Assembly: GCF_019449565.1 (NCBI RefSeq)
Contig: NZ_JAGRPM010000088.1
Location: 186,001 to 250,000, forward strand
Direction: 5' to 3'
DNA: 64,000 nt
DNA from: Rhodoblastus sp.
GTDB lineage: Bacteria; Pseudomonadota; Alphaproteobacteria; Rhizobiales; Beijerinckiaceae
The notes under the pieces are model-generated. The model was not told the origin of the DNA, searched no databases, and saw only the letters and a program-made list of their open reading frames with translations. This document shows positions 35,164 through 43,063 of this stretch, in pieces (the stretch's first letter is position 1; each line of letters begins with the position of its first letter). Position numbers and translations under genes: made by a program.

Positions 35164-36080
35164 GGCCGGCCCTCCGCCATTTCGACGGTCATGCCGTCAT
35201 AGCCGATTTCCCAGCCTGCCGCTTCGACCTGCGCGCGCTCCGCGGAATCATGGCGAAGCGCCGGGTTGGAATTATTGATGTGGACGAAAACGCGACGCTT
35301 GATGTCAAGGCCGTCGAGCGAGGCGATCGAGCCCTTCTCGCCATTCATCGCCATATGGCCCATGCGCCAGGCGGTCTTCGGCAAAAGGCCGAGTCGGATC
35401 ATCTCATCGTCCTCGAAGGTCGTGCCGTCGAAGAAGATCAGGTCCGCGCCATGGAGCCGCTTGCGCAACGCGTCTGTGATGCGGGCGCAGGAGGGCATGT
35501 AATAGAAACGCCGGTCGCCCTGCCGGATTTCGACGCCTACCGTGGTGTCGCTCTCGGCGCCGAGTTCGATCTCGGCTTCGTTGCGCGATTCGAGATAGAG
35601 CGGAATTTTGCCCGGCGTCACGAAGGGCGTCAGCGTGAAACCCAGGCCGGTGTCGACGACCTGCTCGACCGCCACCGTCTCGCGCTTGACGGCGTCCGCA
35701 TTCAGCACGCCGAACACGCCGCCAATCGTATTGGCCATGACGCTTTTCGTCGCCCAGAGCGTGAAGGGCTGAACCTCGCGCATCACCAGCAGGCCCGCGA
35801 TATTGTCCACATCGCCATTTGGCGCGAACACGCCTTTGATCGGCGAATGACGCGGCGCGATCTTCGGGTGGAGTTGGGGATTGGCGATGATCTGCTGGCG
35901 CAGGTCGGGCGTCGCGGAGAGCACCACCCAGTCTTCGCCATTGGCGCTGACGGCGACGCTGCATTGCGATCGCTGCGCGATCCGGCCGTCGCGCGCATAG
36001 GCGAGCCGGCAGTTTTCGCAGAGACAGTTCCATTGCGGAAGGCCGCCGCCCGCCGCCGATCCGAGCACAAGAAATTGCAC
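35160..36080 (-). CDS. pqqB: PQQ biosynthesis protein PqqB
   Basis: A 306-residue metallo-hydrolase-like oxygenase of PQQ synthesis. It shows the PqqB N-terminus QFLVLGSAAGGGLPQWNC, a Cys pair (CLCENC) and GDVDNIAGLL, FFDGTTFEDDEM and HINNSNP. The family has a beta-lactamase fold with an altered metal motif. It overlaps pqqD; it is separated from pqqA by 327 bases that hold a terminator/attenuator. Confidence 0.95.
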   Translation of the reverse strand: MQFLVLGSAAGGGLPQWNCLCENCRLAYARDGRIAQRSQCSVAVSANGEDWVVLSATPDLRQQIIANPQLHPKIAPRHSPIKGVFAPNGDVDNIAGLLVMREVQPFTLWATKSVMANTIGGVFGVLNADAVKRETVAVEQVVDTGLGFTLTPFVTPGKIPLYLESRNEAEIELGAESDTTVGVEIRQGDRRFYYMPSCARITDALRKRLHGADLIFFDGTTFEDDEMIRLGLLPKTAWRMGHMAMNGEKGSIASLDGLDIKRRVFVHINNSNPALRHDSAERAQVEAAGWEIGYDGMTVEMAEGRP

Positions 36081-36407
36081 GTGAACGACCTTATTCCCAG
36101 TCCTGGCTCTATGCCGGTCTTGGCTCTATGCCGAATTGTGGCTCAAATCGAGCCCCACGGGCCCCGCGGCGCCGGACATGATCGCAGCAAGCGACCTCGC
36201 GGCCCGATGATGGCGATATAGCAATCCGACGTCCAATGCGTCAGGCCGCGGCGAGAAAATCGTAAGATTTTCGTCAAGCGTCGAGGTCCCGGCAGCGCTC
36301 GCTCAGCTAGGCGAAGCGGCTCGCCGTCGCAGGCTCCCAAAGCGCAAAAACCTCACCGGTCGCGTTGGCGTCCGATGAGGCGAATGACGCGCAGGCGGTC
36401 GCTGCGA
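36081..36407. other. Spacer between pqqA and pqqB
   Basis: It contains the terminator just after pqqA. The remaining ~260 bases have no coding-quality frame and may hold an independent promoter for pqqB; I cannot point to a convincing one. Confidence 0.5.
36346..36380 (-). terminator. Terminator/attenuator directly after pqqA
   Basis: On the minus strand CCTCATCGG pairs with CCGGTGAGG (nine pairs, one G-U) around 12 bases and runs straight into TTTTT. It begins 28 bases after the pqqA stop, so it would let pqqA be made in excess over pqqBDE. Confidence 0.85.
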
Positions 36408-36494
36408 TCAGATTTCAGCCGACATATAGCTGGTGACTTCCATGCCGACGCAAACTTCGCAGGCTTCGGGGGCGGTCCAGGTAACTTCCGTCAT
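36408..36494 (-). CDS. pqqA: PQQ precursor peptide PqqA
   Basis: A 28-residue peptide, MTEVTWTAPEACEVCVGMEV followed by TSYMSAEI. The Glu and Tyr that become PQQ are in E-V-T-S-Y, the required E-x3-Y. GGAGG lies seven bases before the ATG. Two cysteines in ACEVC replace the more common arrangement EVRVG/EVCCG. It is the first gene of the pqq cluster, followed by a terminator. Confidence 0.95.
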   Translation of the reverse strand: MTEVTWTAPEACEVCVGMEVTSYMSAEI

Positions 36495-37153
36495 GTTTTC
36501 CTCCAATGAAGATCTCGCGCGGCCGATGCGCTCGAGGGATAGGCTGCGTTTTGTCGCAGTTCTGCTGATCAAGGCCTCTATCCCTAAGCGAAGATAGAGC
36601 GCCCCGCAACAGCGTCTACGGCGCCAAAGTATGAACCGGCCCTTAGATTTGGCTCAAGGCCCATGCGCGGGGGAAGGCGGGCATCGCAGCTTCGGAAGCG
36701 TTATTGCGGTTGCGCCGTCCCGGCCGCTTCAGCATGGCGGGAAATGCGCCTTTCGTTCCCGGTTCGGCCAGGTGCAATGGCACTAAAGAGCAGTATCGCA
36801 AGTTTCAGTATAGAGACTAAATTGTCGCAGGTTGAAAGCGTCGCCCTTAATGCGTCGCGGCCCGGGAGGTCATTCGTCAATAAAAGACCGCGCAAGCGAT
36901 GCCTTGGCGACGCCCGCGCTCTCTTCTTGATTTCACTGATTGTCCATGTGTCGGAAGGCAGGGCGTCGAATATCGAGGCGCCGGCGCGGCCATCGCAAGG
37001 CAGTGAATTTGCGCCTTGATCGGGCAGGCGCCTCCGGGGCGTCAACTGTAATTCGAGCGGATCGGCCTTTCGTCTCTCGCGCCCCGGCGCATGGACGAAT
37101 GAGCGGGCCGCTTCCGACAAGCGTCGCAAGGCGCGCGAATATGGAGGAAGGTC
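36495..37153. other. Divergent control region between pqqA and the aldehyde dehydrogenase gene
   Basis: It separates the two divergent transcription units. Near pqqA there is a group of GATAG-type repeats (36535-36599). The small frames between 36663 and 37019 look non-coding. I see no clear sigma54 (-24/-12) site. Confidence 0.5.
36576..36599. promoter_or_regulatory. Inverted repeat upstream of pqqA
   Basis: CTCTATC (36576-36582) and GATAGAG (36593-36599) flank ten bases. A further AGGGATAG at 36535-36542 is the inverse of CTATCCCT at 36578-36585. Candidate binding site for the LuxR-type regulator. Confidence 0.45.
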
Positions 37154-38674
37154 ATGTACCAGGAAGCTGTAGCCAATCTCACCGGCAAGAATCTGATCAG
37201 GTCAAAATTCGATAATTTCATCGGCGGCAAATGGGTCGCGCCGGTGCAGGGCCAGTATTTCGACAACATCAGCCCGGTCAGCGGCAAGGTTCTCTGCCAG
37301 GTCGCCCGCTCGACCGCGCAGGACATCGAACTCGCCCTCGACGCCGCTCACGCGGCCAAGGACAGCTGGGGCCGCACGCCGGCCGCCGAACGCTCCAAGA
37401 TTCTGCTCAAGATCGCCGACCGTATCGAGGATAATCTCGCCACCATCGCTTTGGTCGAAACGCTCGACAATGGCAAGCCGATCCGCGAGACGACCTATGC
37501 CGACATTCCGCTGATGGTCGATCATTTCCGCTATTTCGCCGGCGCCCTGCGCGCCCAGGAAGGCTCGATCTCTGAGATCGACCACGACACCATCGCCTAT
37601 CACTTCCATGAGCCGCTCGGCGTTATCGGCCAGATCATTCCCTGGAACTTCCCGCTGCTGATGGCCGCCTGGAAGATCGCTCCGGCGCTCGCCGCCGGCA
37701 ATTGCATCGTGATGAAGCCCGCCGAACAGACTCCCGTCGGCATTCTGGTTCTGGTCGAGCTGATCGCCGATCTGCTGCCGGAAGGCGTTCTCAACATCGT
37801 GAACGGCTTCGGCGCGGAAGCCGGCAAGGCGCTGGGCCAGAGCAAGCGCATCGCCAAGATCGCCTTCACCGGCTCGACAGTCACCGGCAAGATGATCGCG
37901 CATTACGCCGCCGACAATCTGATCCCGGCGACCCTGGAGCTGGGCGGCAAGTCGCCGAACATCTTCTTCGCCGACGTGATGGACGCTGACGACGAATATT
38001 TCGACAAGGCGCTCGAAGGTTTCGCCTTGTTCGCGCTCAATCAGGGCGAAGTCTGCACCTGCCCCAGCCGCGCTCTGGTTCAGGAATCGATCTACGAGAA
38101 GTTCATCGAGCGCGCCGTCAAGCGCGTCCAAGCGATCAAGCAGGGCAGCCCGCTCGACATGAGCACCATGATCGGCGCCCAGGCCTCGAATGAACAGCTG
38201 CACAAGATCTTGTCCTATATCGACATCGGCAAGCAGGAAGGCGCTGAATTGCTGACCGGCGGTTCGCGCGCCAATCTCGGCGGCGAGCTGGAGAGCGGCT
38301 ATTACATCAACCCGACCGTGTTCCACGGCAAGAACAGCATGCGTATCTTCCAGGAAGAAATCTTCGGGCCGGTCTTGTCGGTCACGACCTTCAAGGACGA
38401 TGCTGACGCGCTGGCGATCGCCAATGACACCATCTACGGCCTCGGCGCCGGCGTGTGGACGCGCAACGGCAACCGCGCCTATCACTTCGGCCGCAATATC
38501 CAGGCCGGCCGCGTCTGGACCAACTGCTACCACGCCTATCCGGCCCATGCGGCCTTCGGCGGTTACAAGGAATCGGGCCTAGGCCGCGAAAACCACAAGA
38601 TGATGCTCGACCATTATCAGCAGACCAAGAACATGCTCGTCTCCTATTCGACGAAGGCTCTCGGCTTCTTCTGA
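37154..38674 (+). CDS. NAD-dependent aldehyde dehydrogenase, ExaC/AldB-type
   Basis: A 506-residue cytoplasmic enzyme expected to oxidise acetaldehyde or similar to the acid, completing the alcohol route begun in the periplasm. It has the NAD motif [29 protein letters not shown], the general-base Glu in [12 protein letters not shown], and the catalytic Cys in [11 protein letters not shown]. The N-terminus ([20 protein letters not shown]) and C-terminus ([11 protein letters not shown]) fit the ExaC/acetaldehyde dehydrogenase group. GGAGGAAGG precedes the ATG. A strong terminator and two DUF779 genes follow. Confidence 0.93.
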   Translation: MYQEAVANLTGKNLIRSKFDNFIGGKWVAPVQGQYFDNISPVSGKVLCQVARSTAQDIELALDAAHAAKDSWGRTPAAERSKILLKIADRIEDNLATIALVETLDNGKPIRETTYADIPLMVDHFRYFAGALRAQEGSISEIDHDTIAYHFHEPLGVIGQIIPWNFPLLMAAWKIAPALAAGNCIVMKPAEQTPVGILVLVELIADLLPEGVLNIVNGFGAEAGKALGQSKRIAKIAFTGSTVTGKMIAHYAADNLIPATLELGGKSPNIFFADVMDADDEYFDKALEGFALFALNQGEVCTCPSRALVQESIYEKFIERAVKRVQAIKQGSPLDMSTMIGAQASNEQLHKILSYIDIGKQEGAELLTGGSRANLGGELESGYYINPTVFHGKNSMRIFQEEIFGPVLSVTTFKDDADALAIANDTIYGLGAGVWTRNGNRAYHFGRNIQAGRVWTNCYHAYPAHAAFGGYKESGLGRENHKMMLDHYQQTKNMLVSYSTKALGFF

Positions 38675-38729
38675 GAACACTGCGCGCCCCGGTCCAAGCC
38701 GGAGCGCCGTCCCATCATGAAGACTGCGG

Positions 38730-38766
38730 ATTGCGCGGCGCCTAAAACGCGCCGCGCAATTTTTTT
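38730..38766 (+). terminator. Terminator after the aldehyde dehydrogenase gene
   Basis: ATTGCGCGGCGC (38730-38741) pairs perfectly with GCGCCGCGCAAT (38749-38760), followed by six T. It separates the dehydrogenase from the DUF779 genes. Confidence 0.93.
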
Positions 38767-38806
38767 GACGCCTGAGCCTGTTCCGTAAACAGCCCTCGGA
38801 GGAAAG

Positions 38807-39244
38807 ATGCCCGCGCCCGCACGTGTCGAAGCCACCGCCGAAGCACTTCTCTGGATCGCTCGCCTCAGAGAAAAACACGGTCCGCTGATGTTTTATCAGC
38901 ATCACGGATGTTGCCAGGGAGGACCGGCTCCCGTGTGTCTTCCCGAGGGAGAATACAGACTGGGGGACGCCGATGTTCTGCTCGGCGAAATTGGCGGCTG
39001 CGCCTTTTACATGAGCGGTTGGCAATTCGAACAATGGCGGACTATCCAGACGATCATCGACGTGGCGCCGGGCCAAGGTTCGGGCTTTTCCATCGAGGCG
39101 CCGGAGTGCGTCTGTTTCTTCACGCGCCTGCGTGTCTTCACCGACGCCGAAGTCTCGCTCCTGGCTGAGGTGGGCGAGCCTCCCACTTTGGGATCGGGAA
39201 ACGGGCCGGGCTTCGAGGCGCCACATTCCAGTCTGATGTATTGA
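38807..39244 (+). CDS. DUF779 protein, first tandem copy
   Basis: A 145-residue soluble protein. It opens PARVEATAEALLWIARLREKHGP-like, then LMFYQHHGCCQG, LLGEIGGCAFYMS and DVAPGQGSGFSIEAPECVCF. DUF779 proteins commonly sit next to aldehyde dehydrogenase genes, but their role is not established. The conserved Gly-Cys-Cys motif and other cysteines suggest a metal or redox site. This copy has a 17-residue C-terminal tail (GSGNGPGFEAPHSSLMY) absent from the second. GGAGGAAAG is its ribosome site. Confidence 0.88.
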   Translation: MPAPARVEATAEALLWIARLREKHGPLMFYQHHGCCQGGPAPVCLPEGEYRLGDADVLLGEIGGCAFYMSGWQFEQWRTIQTIIDVAPGQGSGFSIEAPECVCFFTRLRVFTDAEVSLLAEVGEPPTLGSGNGPGFEAPHSSLMY

Positions 39245-39268
39245 AAAGCTAAGCAAACCGAGGAAAAG

Positions 39269-39655
39269 ATGCCCGCGCCCTCACGTATTGAAGCCACGGC
39301 GGAAGCCCTGCTCTGGATCGCCATTCTCAAAGCGAAACACGGTCCGCTGATGTTTTATCTTTCCAGCGGTTGCTGCGAGGGATCTTCGCCCATGTGTTTC
39401 GTCGAGGGAGATTATCGCGTGAACGAGGCTGACATTCTGCTCGGCGAAGTCGGCTGCAGCCCCTTCTATTTGAGCGCGCAGCAATTTGAATATTGGCGCC
39501 ACACCCAGCTGATCCTTGACGTGACGCCGGGCCAGGGCTCCGGCTTCTCGCTGGAAGCGCCGGAGGGCGTGAGCTTTCTGACCCGCAGCCGCGTTTTCAG
39601 CGACGGCGAGGTCGCGGCGCTGTCGGCGGCTGGAATACCCCCGCGCGCTTCGTAA
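39269..39655 (+). CDS. DUF779 protein, second tandem copy
   Basis: A 128-residue paralogue starting 25 bases after the first copy. It shares PSRIEATAEALLWIA, LMFYLSSGCCEG, ILLGEVGCSPFYLS and DVTPGQGSGFSLEAPEG, roughly 60% similar by eye. It keeps the GCC motif but has lost the two cysteines of the ECVCF segment (EGVSF here). Its ribosome site (GAGGAAAAG) is a near copy of the first, so the duplication included the leader. Confidence 0.88.
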   Translation: MPAPSRIEATAEALLWIAILKAKHGPLMFYLSSGCCEGSSPMCFVEGDYRVNEADILLGEVGCSPFYLSAQQFEYWRHTQLILDVTPGQGSGFSLEAPEGVSFLTRSRVFSDGEVAALSAAGIPPRAS

Positions 39656-39719
39656 GCGCCGACAGACGCCCGATAATGAAGGCTTCAAGCCGCCCGGAAA
39701 ACACGCTAAACCGGGCGTC

Positions 39720-41471
39720 ATGATGATGCCCTCTCCTCCCGCAGACCGCCTCGTGCTCGCTCTCGCCCAGATCAATTGCGTCGTGGGCGCCATTGACGCC
39801 AATCGGGACAGCGCGCGCGCCGCGCGCCGTGAAGCGGCCGCCTTCGGCGCCGATCTCGTCATGTTTTCGGAGCTGTTTCTCGCCGGCTACCCGCCAGAGG
39901 ATCTCGTGCTGAGGCCGGCGTTCCAGGACGCCTGCCGCGCCGCGCTGGAGGAACTGGCGCGCGATACGGCGGATGGCGGTCCTGCCGTTCTGATGGGCCT
40001 GCCTTGGATGCAGGACGGCGCCTGCCACAACGCCTACGCGCTGCTCGACGGCGGTCGCATCGTCGCCGTGCGGTTCAAGGTCGATCTGCCCAATTACGGC
40101 GTATTCGACGAGAAGCGCGTATTCCAGCCCGGCCCGGCGCCGGGGCCGGTCGCCTTTCGCGGCGTGCGGCTCGGCCTGCCGATCTGCGAGGATATCTGGG
40201 GGCCGGACATCGTCGAATCCTTGAGCGAGACCGGCGCGGAAATTCTCCTCTCGCCCAATGGCTCGCCCTACTGGCGCGGCAAGGATTCCGAGCGTCTCGC
40301 GGTCGTTACCGAGCGGGTGGTCGAAAGCGGGCTGCCGCTGGTCTATCTCAATCAGGTCGGCGGCCAGGACGAACTGGTTTTTGACGGGGCGAGCTTCATC
40401 GTCAACGCCGATTGTGCCTTGGCTGGGCGCTTGCCGGCCTTCGCCGAGACGGTCGCCAAGGTTGTGTTCCGGCGCGGCGGTCACGGCTGGTTCTGCGAGG
40501 AGGGGCCCAGCGCGCCGTCGCTGGACGACGACAAGGCCGATTATTCCGCCTGCGTGCTGGGGTTGCGCGACTATGTCCACAAGAACAATTTTCCCGGCGT
40601 CGTTCTCGGCATGTCGGGCGGCGTCGACTCGGCGCTCTGTGCTGCCATGGCGGCGGATGCGCTGGGTCCTGCCAGCGTCCACGCGATCATGCTGCCCTAT
40701 CGCTTCACGTCCGGGGAATCGCTGACGGACGCGGCGGACTGCGCCAAGGCGCTCGGCCTGCGCTATGACATTCTGCCGATCGCAGCGGCGGTCGAGGGCA
40801 TCGAGTCCGCGCTTGCGCCGCTTTTCGCCGGAACGGCGCGCGGCGTCACGGAAGAGAACATCCAGGCCCGGGCGCGCGGCGTCCTGCTGATGTCGGTGTC
40901 CAACAAATTCGGGCCGATGCTGGTGACCACCGGCAACAAGTCGGAGATGTCGGTCGGCTACGCCACGCTTTACGGCGACATGAACGGCGGCTTCAACCCG
41001 ATCAAGGACCTCTACAAGACCCAGGTGTTCCGGCTGTGCGGCCTGCGCAATGGCTGGAAGCCGGACGGAGCGCTAGGTCCGGAGGGCCTCGCGATCCCGC
41101 AGAACATTATCGACAAGCCGCCGACGGCGGAACTGCGCGAGAACCAGAAGGATCAGGATTCGCTGCCGCCCTATGATGCGTTGGACGACATGCTGGAATG
41201 CCTGGTCGAGAAGGAAATGCGCCTCGTCGAGATCGCCGCGCGCGGCCATGACATCGAGATCGTGAAGAAGATCGAGCGCCTGCTCTATCTCGCCGAATAT
41301 AAGCGCCGCCAGTCGGCCCCGGGCGTGAAGGTGACTCGCAAGAATTTCGGCCGCGACCGCCGCTATCCAATCGTCAATCGCTTTCGCGACAAGGGAGCGC
41401 CGGCCCAGCAGCCGGACTTCTCGATCGCGCCGGAAAGCCCGATCGGATTCAGCGAGCGTTTCGAGGACTGA
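39720..41471 (+). CDS. nadE: Glutamine-dependent NAD+ synthetase
   Basis: A two-domain enzyme of 583 residues. The N-terminal glutaminase (nitrilase fold, 1-~265) has the triad Glu in FSELFLAGY, Lys in FKVDLPNYGVFDE and Cys in LPICEDIWGP. The synthetase domain (~275-583) has the ATP loop SGGVDSALCA and TTGNKSEMSVGYATLYGD. It makes NAD+ from deamido-NAD+ using glutamine ammonia. Three ATG codons in a row (39720, 39723, 39726) are possible starts and no strong ribosome site is visible. A terminator follows at 41488. Confidence 0.95.
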   Translation: MMMPSPPADRLVLALAQINCVVGAIDANRDSARAARREAAAFGADLVMFSELFLAGYPPEDLVLRPAFQDACRAALEELARDTADGGPAVLMGLPWMQDGACHNAYALLDGGRIVAVRFKVDLPNYGVFDEKRVFQPGPAPGPVAFRGVRLGLPICEDIWGPDIVESLSETGAEILLSPNGSPYWRGKDSERLAVVTERVVESGLPLVYLNQVGGQDELVFDGASFIVNADCALAGRLPAFAETVAKVVFRRGGHGWFCEEGPSAPSLDDDKADYSACVLGLRDYVHKNNFPGVVLGMSGGVDSALCAAMAADALGPASVHAIMLPYRFTSGESLTDAADCAKALGLRYDILPIAAAVEGIESALAPLFAGTARGVTEENIQARARGVLLMSVSNKFGPMLVTTGNKSEMSVGYATLYGDMNGGFNPIKDLYKTQVFRLCGLRNGWKPDGALGPEGLAIPQNIIDKPPTAELRENQKDQDSLPPYDALDDMLECLVEKEMRLVEIAARGHDIEIVKKIERLLYLAEYKRRQSAPGVKVTRKNFGRDRRYPIVNRFRDKGAPAQQPDFSIAPESPIGFSERFED

Positions 41472-41487
41472 TGGCCAGACTATGAGT

Positions 41488-41509
41488 GGGCGTCTTCCGA
41501 CGCCCTTTT
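41488..41509 (+). terminator. Terminator after nadE
   Basis: GGGCGTC (41488-41494) pairs with GACGCCC (41499-41505) around TTCC, then TTTTG. It lies between convergent nadE and the GT21 gene. Confidence 0.8.
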
Positions 41510-41515
41510 GTGAGT

Positions 41516-42679
41516 TCAGGCGGCGCCGTCGACCGTCTCGTCGGCGCCCTCGCGCACGGACATGGAATTGCCGAGCCAGACGAAATCATCGCCCAGCCAG
41601 CCGTCGATCCAGACAATCGGGAACAGCAGGTCGCGCAGCATGAAATAGAGCGGCGAAAGCGGGCTGGTCGGCCAGCCCAGCCGCCAGCTGGCGAGCGTCT
41701 CGGGCAACTGCCAGCCCGCGGCGACCAGAGCGGCGGCGGTCCAGGGCTCGAAGCCGAAATCGCGCGCGGCATAGGCGCCCGCGAGGATCGGCAACAGCGA
41801 GCCGGCCAGGATTTCCGGCGCGTACATGCTCGGGAAGCTGGCGCGGCGCAGGCGCGCCCAGCGGGTCTGGCGCTGATAGATGGAGCGCAGGGTGCGCTTG
41901 CCGAGCGGCTGGCCGAAGGGCCGGTCCACCAGCGCGACTTTCATGCCAGCGTTGCGCACGAGCTTGGTCGCGGCGGCGTCCTCGGCGATTTCCGAGGCAA
42001 GGACGGCGACGCCGCCGGCCTGCTCGACGATTTCGCGCCGCCACATCATGCTCTTGCCTTGGGCGAAGCCCATGCCAATGGCGTCGGCGCAGAACTGCCA
42101 ACGCGCCTGGAAGCTATTGAGGAAGGCGCATTCGAGCTGGGCGCGGAAGCCGTCAGGCCACACGCCGAGCGGCGGCGAGCAGACCAGGCCGATGTCGGGC
42201 CGGAACCGGACCAGCATCTGCTGAAGATAGTCTTTGGGCGCCAGCACGTTGGAATCCGCCAGCACGATCCATTGATGCTGCGCCGCCTGCCAGCCCTTGA
42301 AGCAATTGTTGAGCTTGGGATTGGGGCTGATAGGGTCCTCGCCGATCAGCAGGCGGCCGCGCCCTTCAGGCTGCCCGGCCAGCAGAGTCTCGATCAGCGG
42401 AATGATCGGGTCGTTCTTCTTCTGCACGCAGAAGAGGACCTCATATTCGGGATAGTCCAGCTCGAAAGTCGAGCGCAGCGTCTCTTCCGAGAACGTCTCG
42501 AGGCCGCAGACGGGCCGTACAATGCTCACCGGCGGGGTGACGGCTTCGATGCCCGTTTGGGTCAGGCGCTCGGCGAGCGGCTCGGGGCGGCGGCGGCAGC
42601 GCCAGCTGGCGAGGCCGAGCGAGAAGGCGTTGAAAAAGGTCATGACCAGGCAGAAAGCCGCGGCGATATATCCCGTCAT
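41516..42679 (-). CDS. GT21 glycosyltransferase (ceramide glucosyltransferase/HpnI-like)
   Basis: A 387-residue membrane-bound GT-A enzyme. An N-terminal helix (~4-25) is followed by VSIVRPVCGLE, NPKLNNCFKGW, the D1-like DSNVLAPKDYL, EIAEDAAATK (catalytic Asp region) and the GT21 signature QRQTRWARLRR; hydrophobic segments lie near the C-terminus. Members glycosylate ceramide, or in hopanoid producers (HpnI) add N-acetylglucosamine to bacteriohopanetetrol. No hpn or sphingolipid genes are adjacent, so the acceptor is open. Confidence 0.86.
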   Translation of the reverse strand: MTGYIAAAFCLVMTFFNAFSLGLASWRCRRRPEPLAERLTQTGIEAVTPPVSIVRPVCGLETFSEETLRSTFELDYPEYEVLFCVQKKNDPIIPLIETLLAGQPEGRGRLLIGEDPISPNPKLNNCFKGWQAAQHQWIVLADSNVLAPKDYLQQMLVRFRPDIGLVCSPPLGVWPDGFRAQLECAFLNSFQARWQFCADAIGMGFAQGKSMMWRREIVEQAGGVAVLASEIAEDAAATKLVRNAGMKVALVDRPFGQPLGKRTLRSIYQRQTRWARLRRASFPSMYAPEILAGSLLPILAGAYAARDFGFEPWTAAALVAAGWQLPETLASWRLGWPTSPLSPLYFMLRDLLFPIVWIDGWLGDDFVWLGNSMSVREGADETVDGAA

Positions 42680-43063
42680 TCACCCAATCTTTCTTTTCCT
42701 TCGCCTCGATGGCGTGGCTTTCGCTCGCGAATGAGGCTTCATTTTGACGCGCCGTCCTTTTGCCGAAATTTAACCTTTGGGAAAGGGACTTTTATGTCAA
42801 TAGCCCAGGTTGCAAGCCTCCATTGCGCTTATGCGGAAAATTCTTCACCGTTCTATGACATGAGCGCGCGACGGCATTATGTTATACCGCTCCTCACAGG
42901 TGAGAACCTGTGAGGAGCGGTTAGGCGCGACTGCGCCGCCGAGCTTATGCGAGGGATTCCTTGGCCGCGATGAATTGCGGTCAAGGAGACGCGATATTAT
43001 GCGCGCGGCGGGGCAAACGCTCGGCAATTTCCCAAAACGCCGCCGAGACGATAAAGATTCCGC
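42680..43063. other. Intergenic region upstream of gltX with a small ORF and perfect hairpin
   Basis: Lower GC than the surroundings around 42735-42880. It carries the hairpin at 42886-42921 and a possible 39-codon frame from ATG 42794 (AAAGGGAC upstream) to the TGA at 42911, which begins MSIAQVASLHCAYAE. The frame ends inside the right arm of the hairpin. Coding is uncertain. Confidence 0.4.
42886..42921. repeat. Perfect 16-bp inverted repeat with GAGA loop
   Basis: ACCGCTCCTCACAGGT (42886-42901) and ACCTGTGAGGAGCGGT (42906-42921) are exact reverse complements around GAGA, a GNRA-type tetraloop on the plus strand. Neither side has a T-run, so a standard terminator is unlikely. Confidence 0.9.

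Noticed and set aside
36681-36830. Sigma54 promoter (TGGCAC at about 36778)
   Set aside because: TGGCAC is present but no TTGC/GC element lies at the required spacing.
36663-37019. 118-codon plus-strand frame between pqqA and the aldehyde dehydrogenase gene
   Set aside because: Composition and lack of ribosome site or family features argue against coding; treated as control region.
42886-42921. Terminator
   Set aside because: No T-run on either strand and no gene ends just before it, so reported as an inverted repeat of unknown role.
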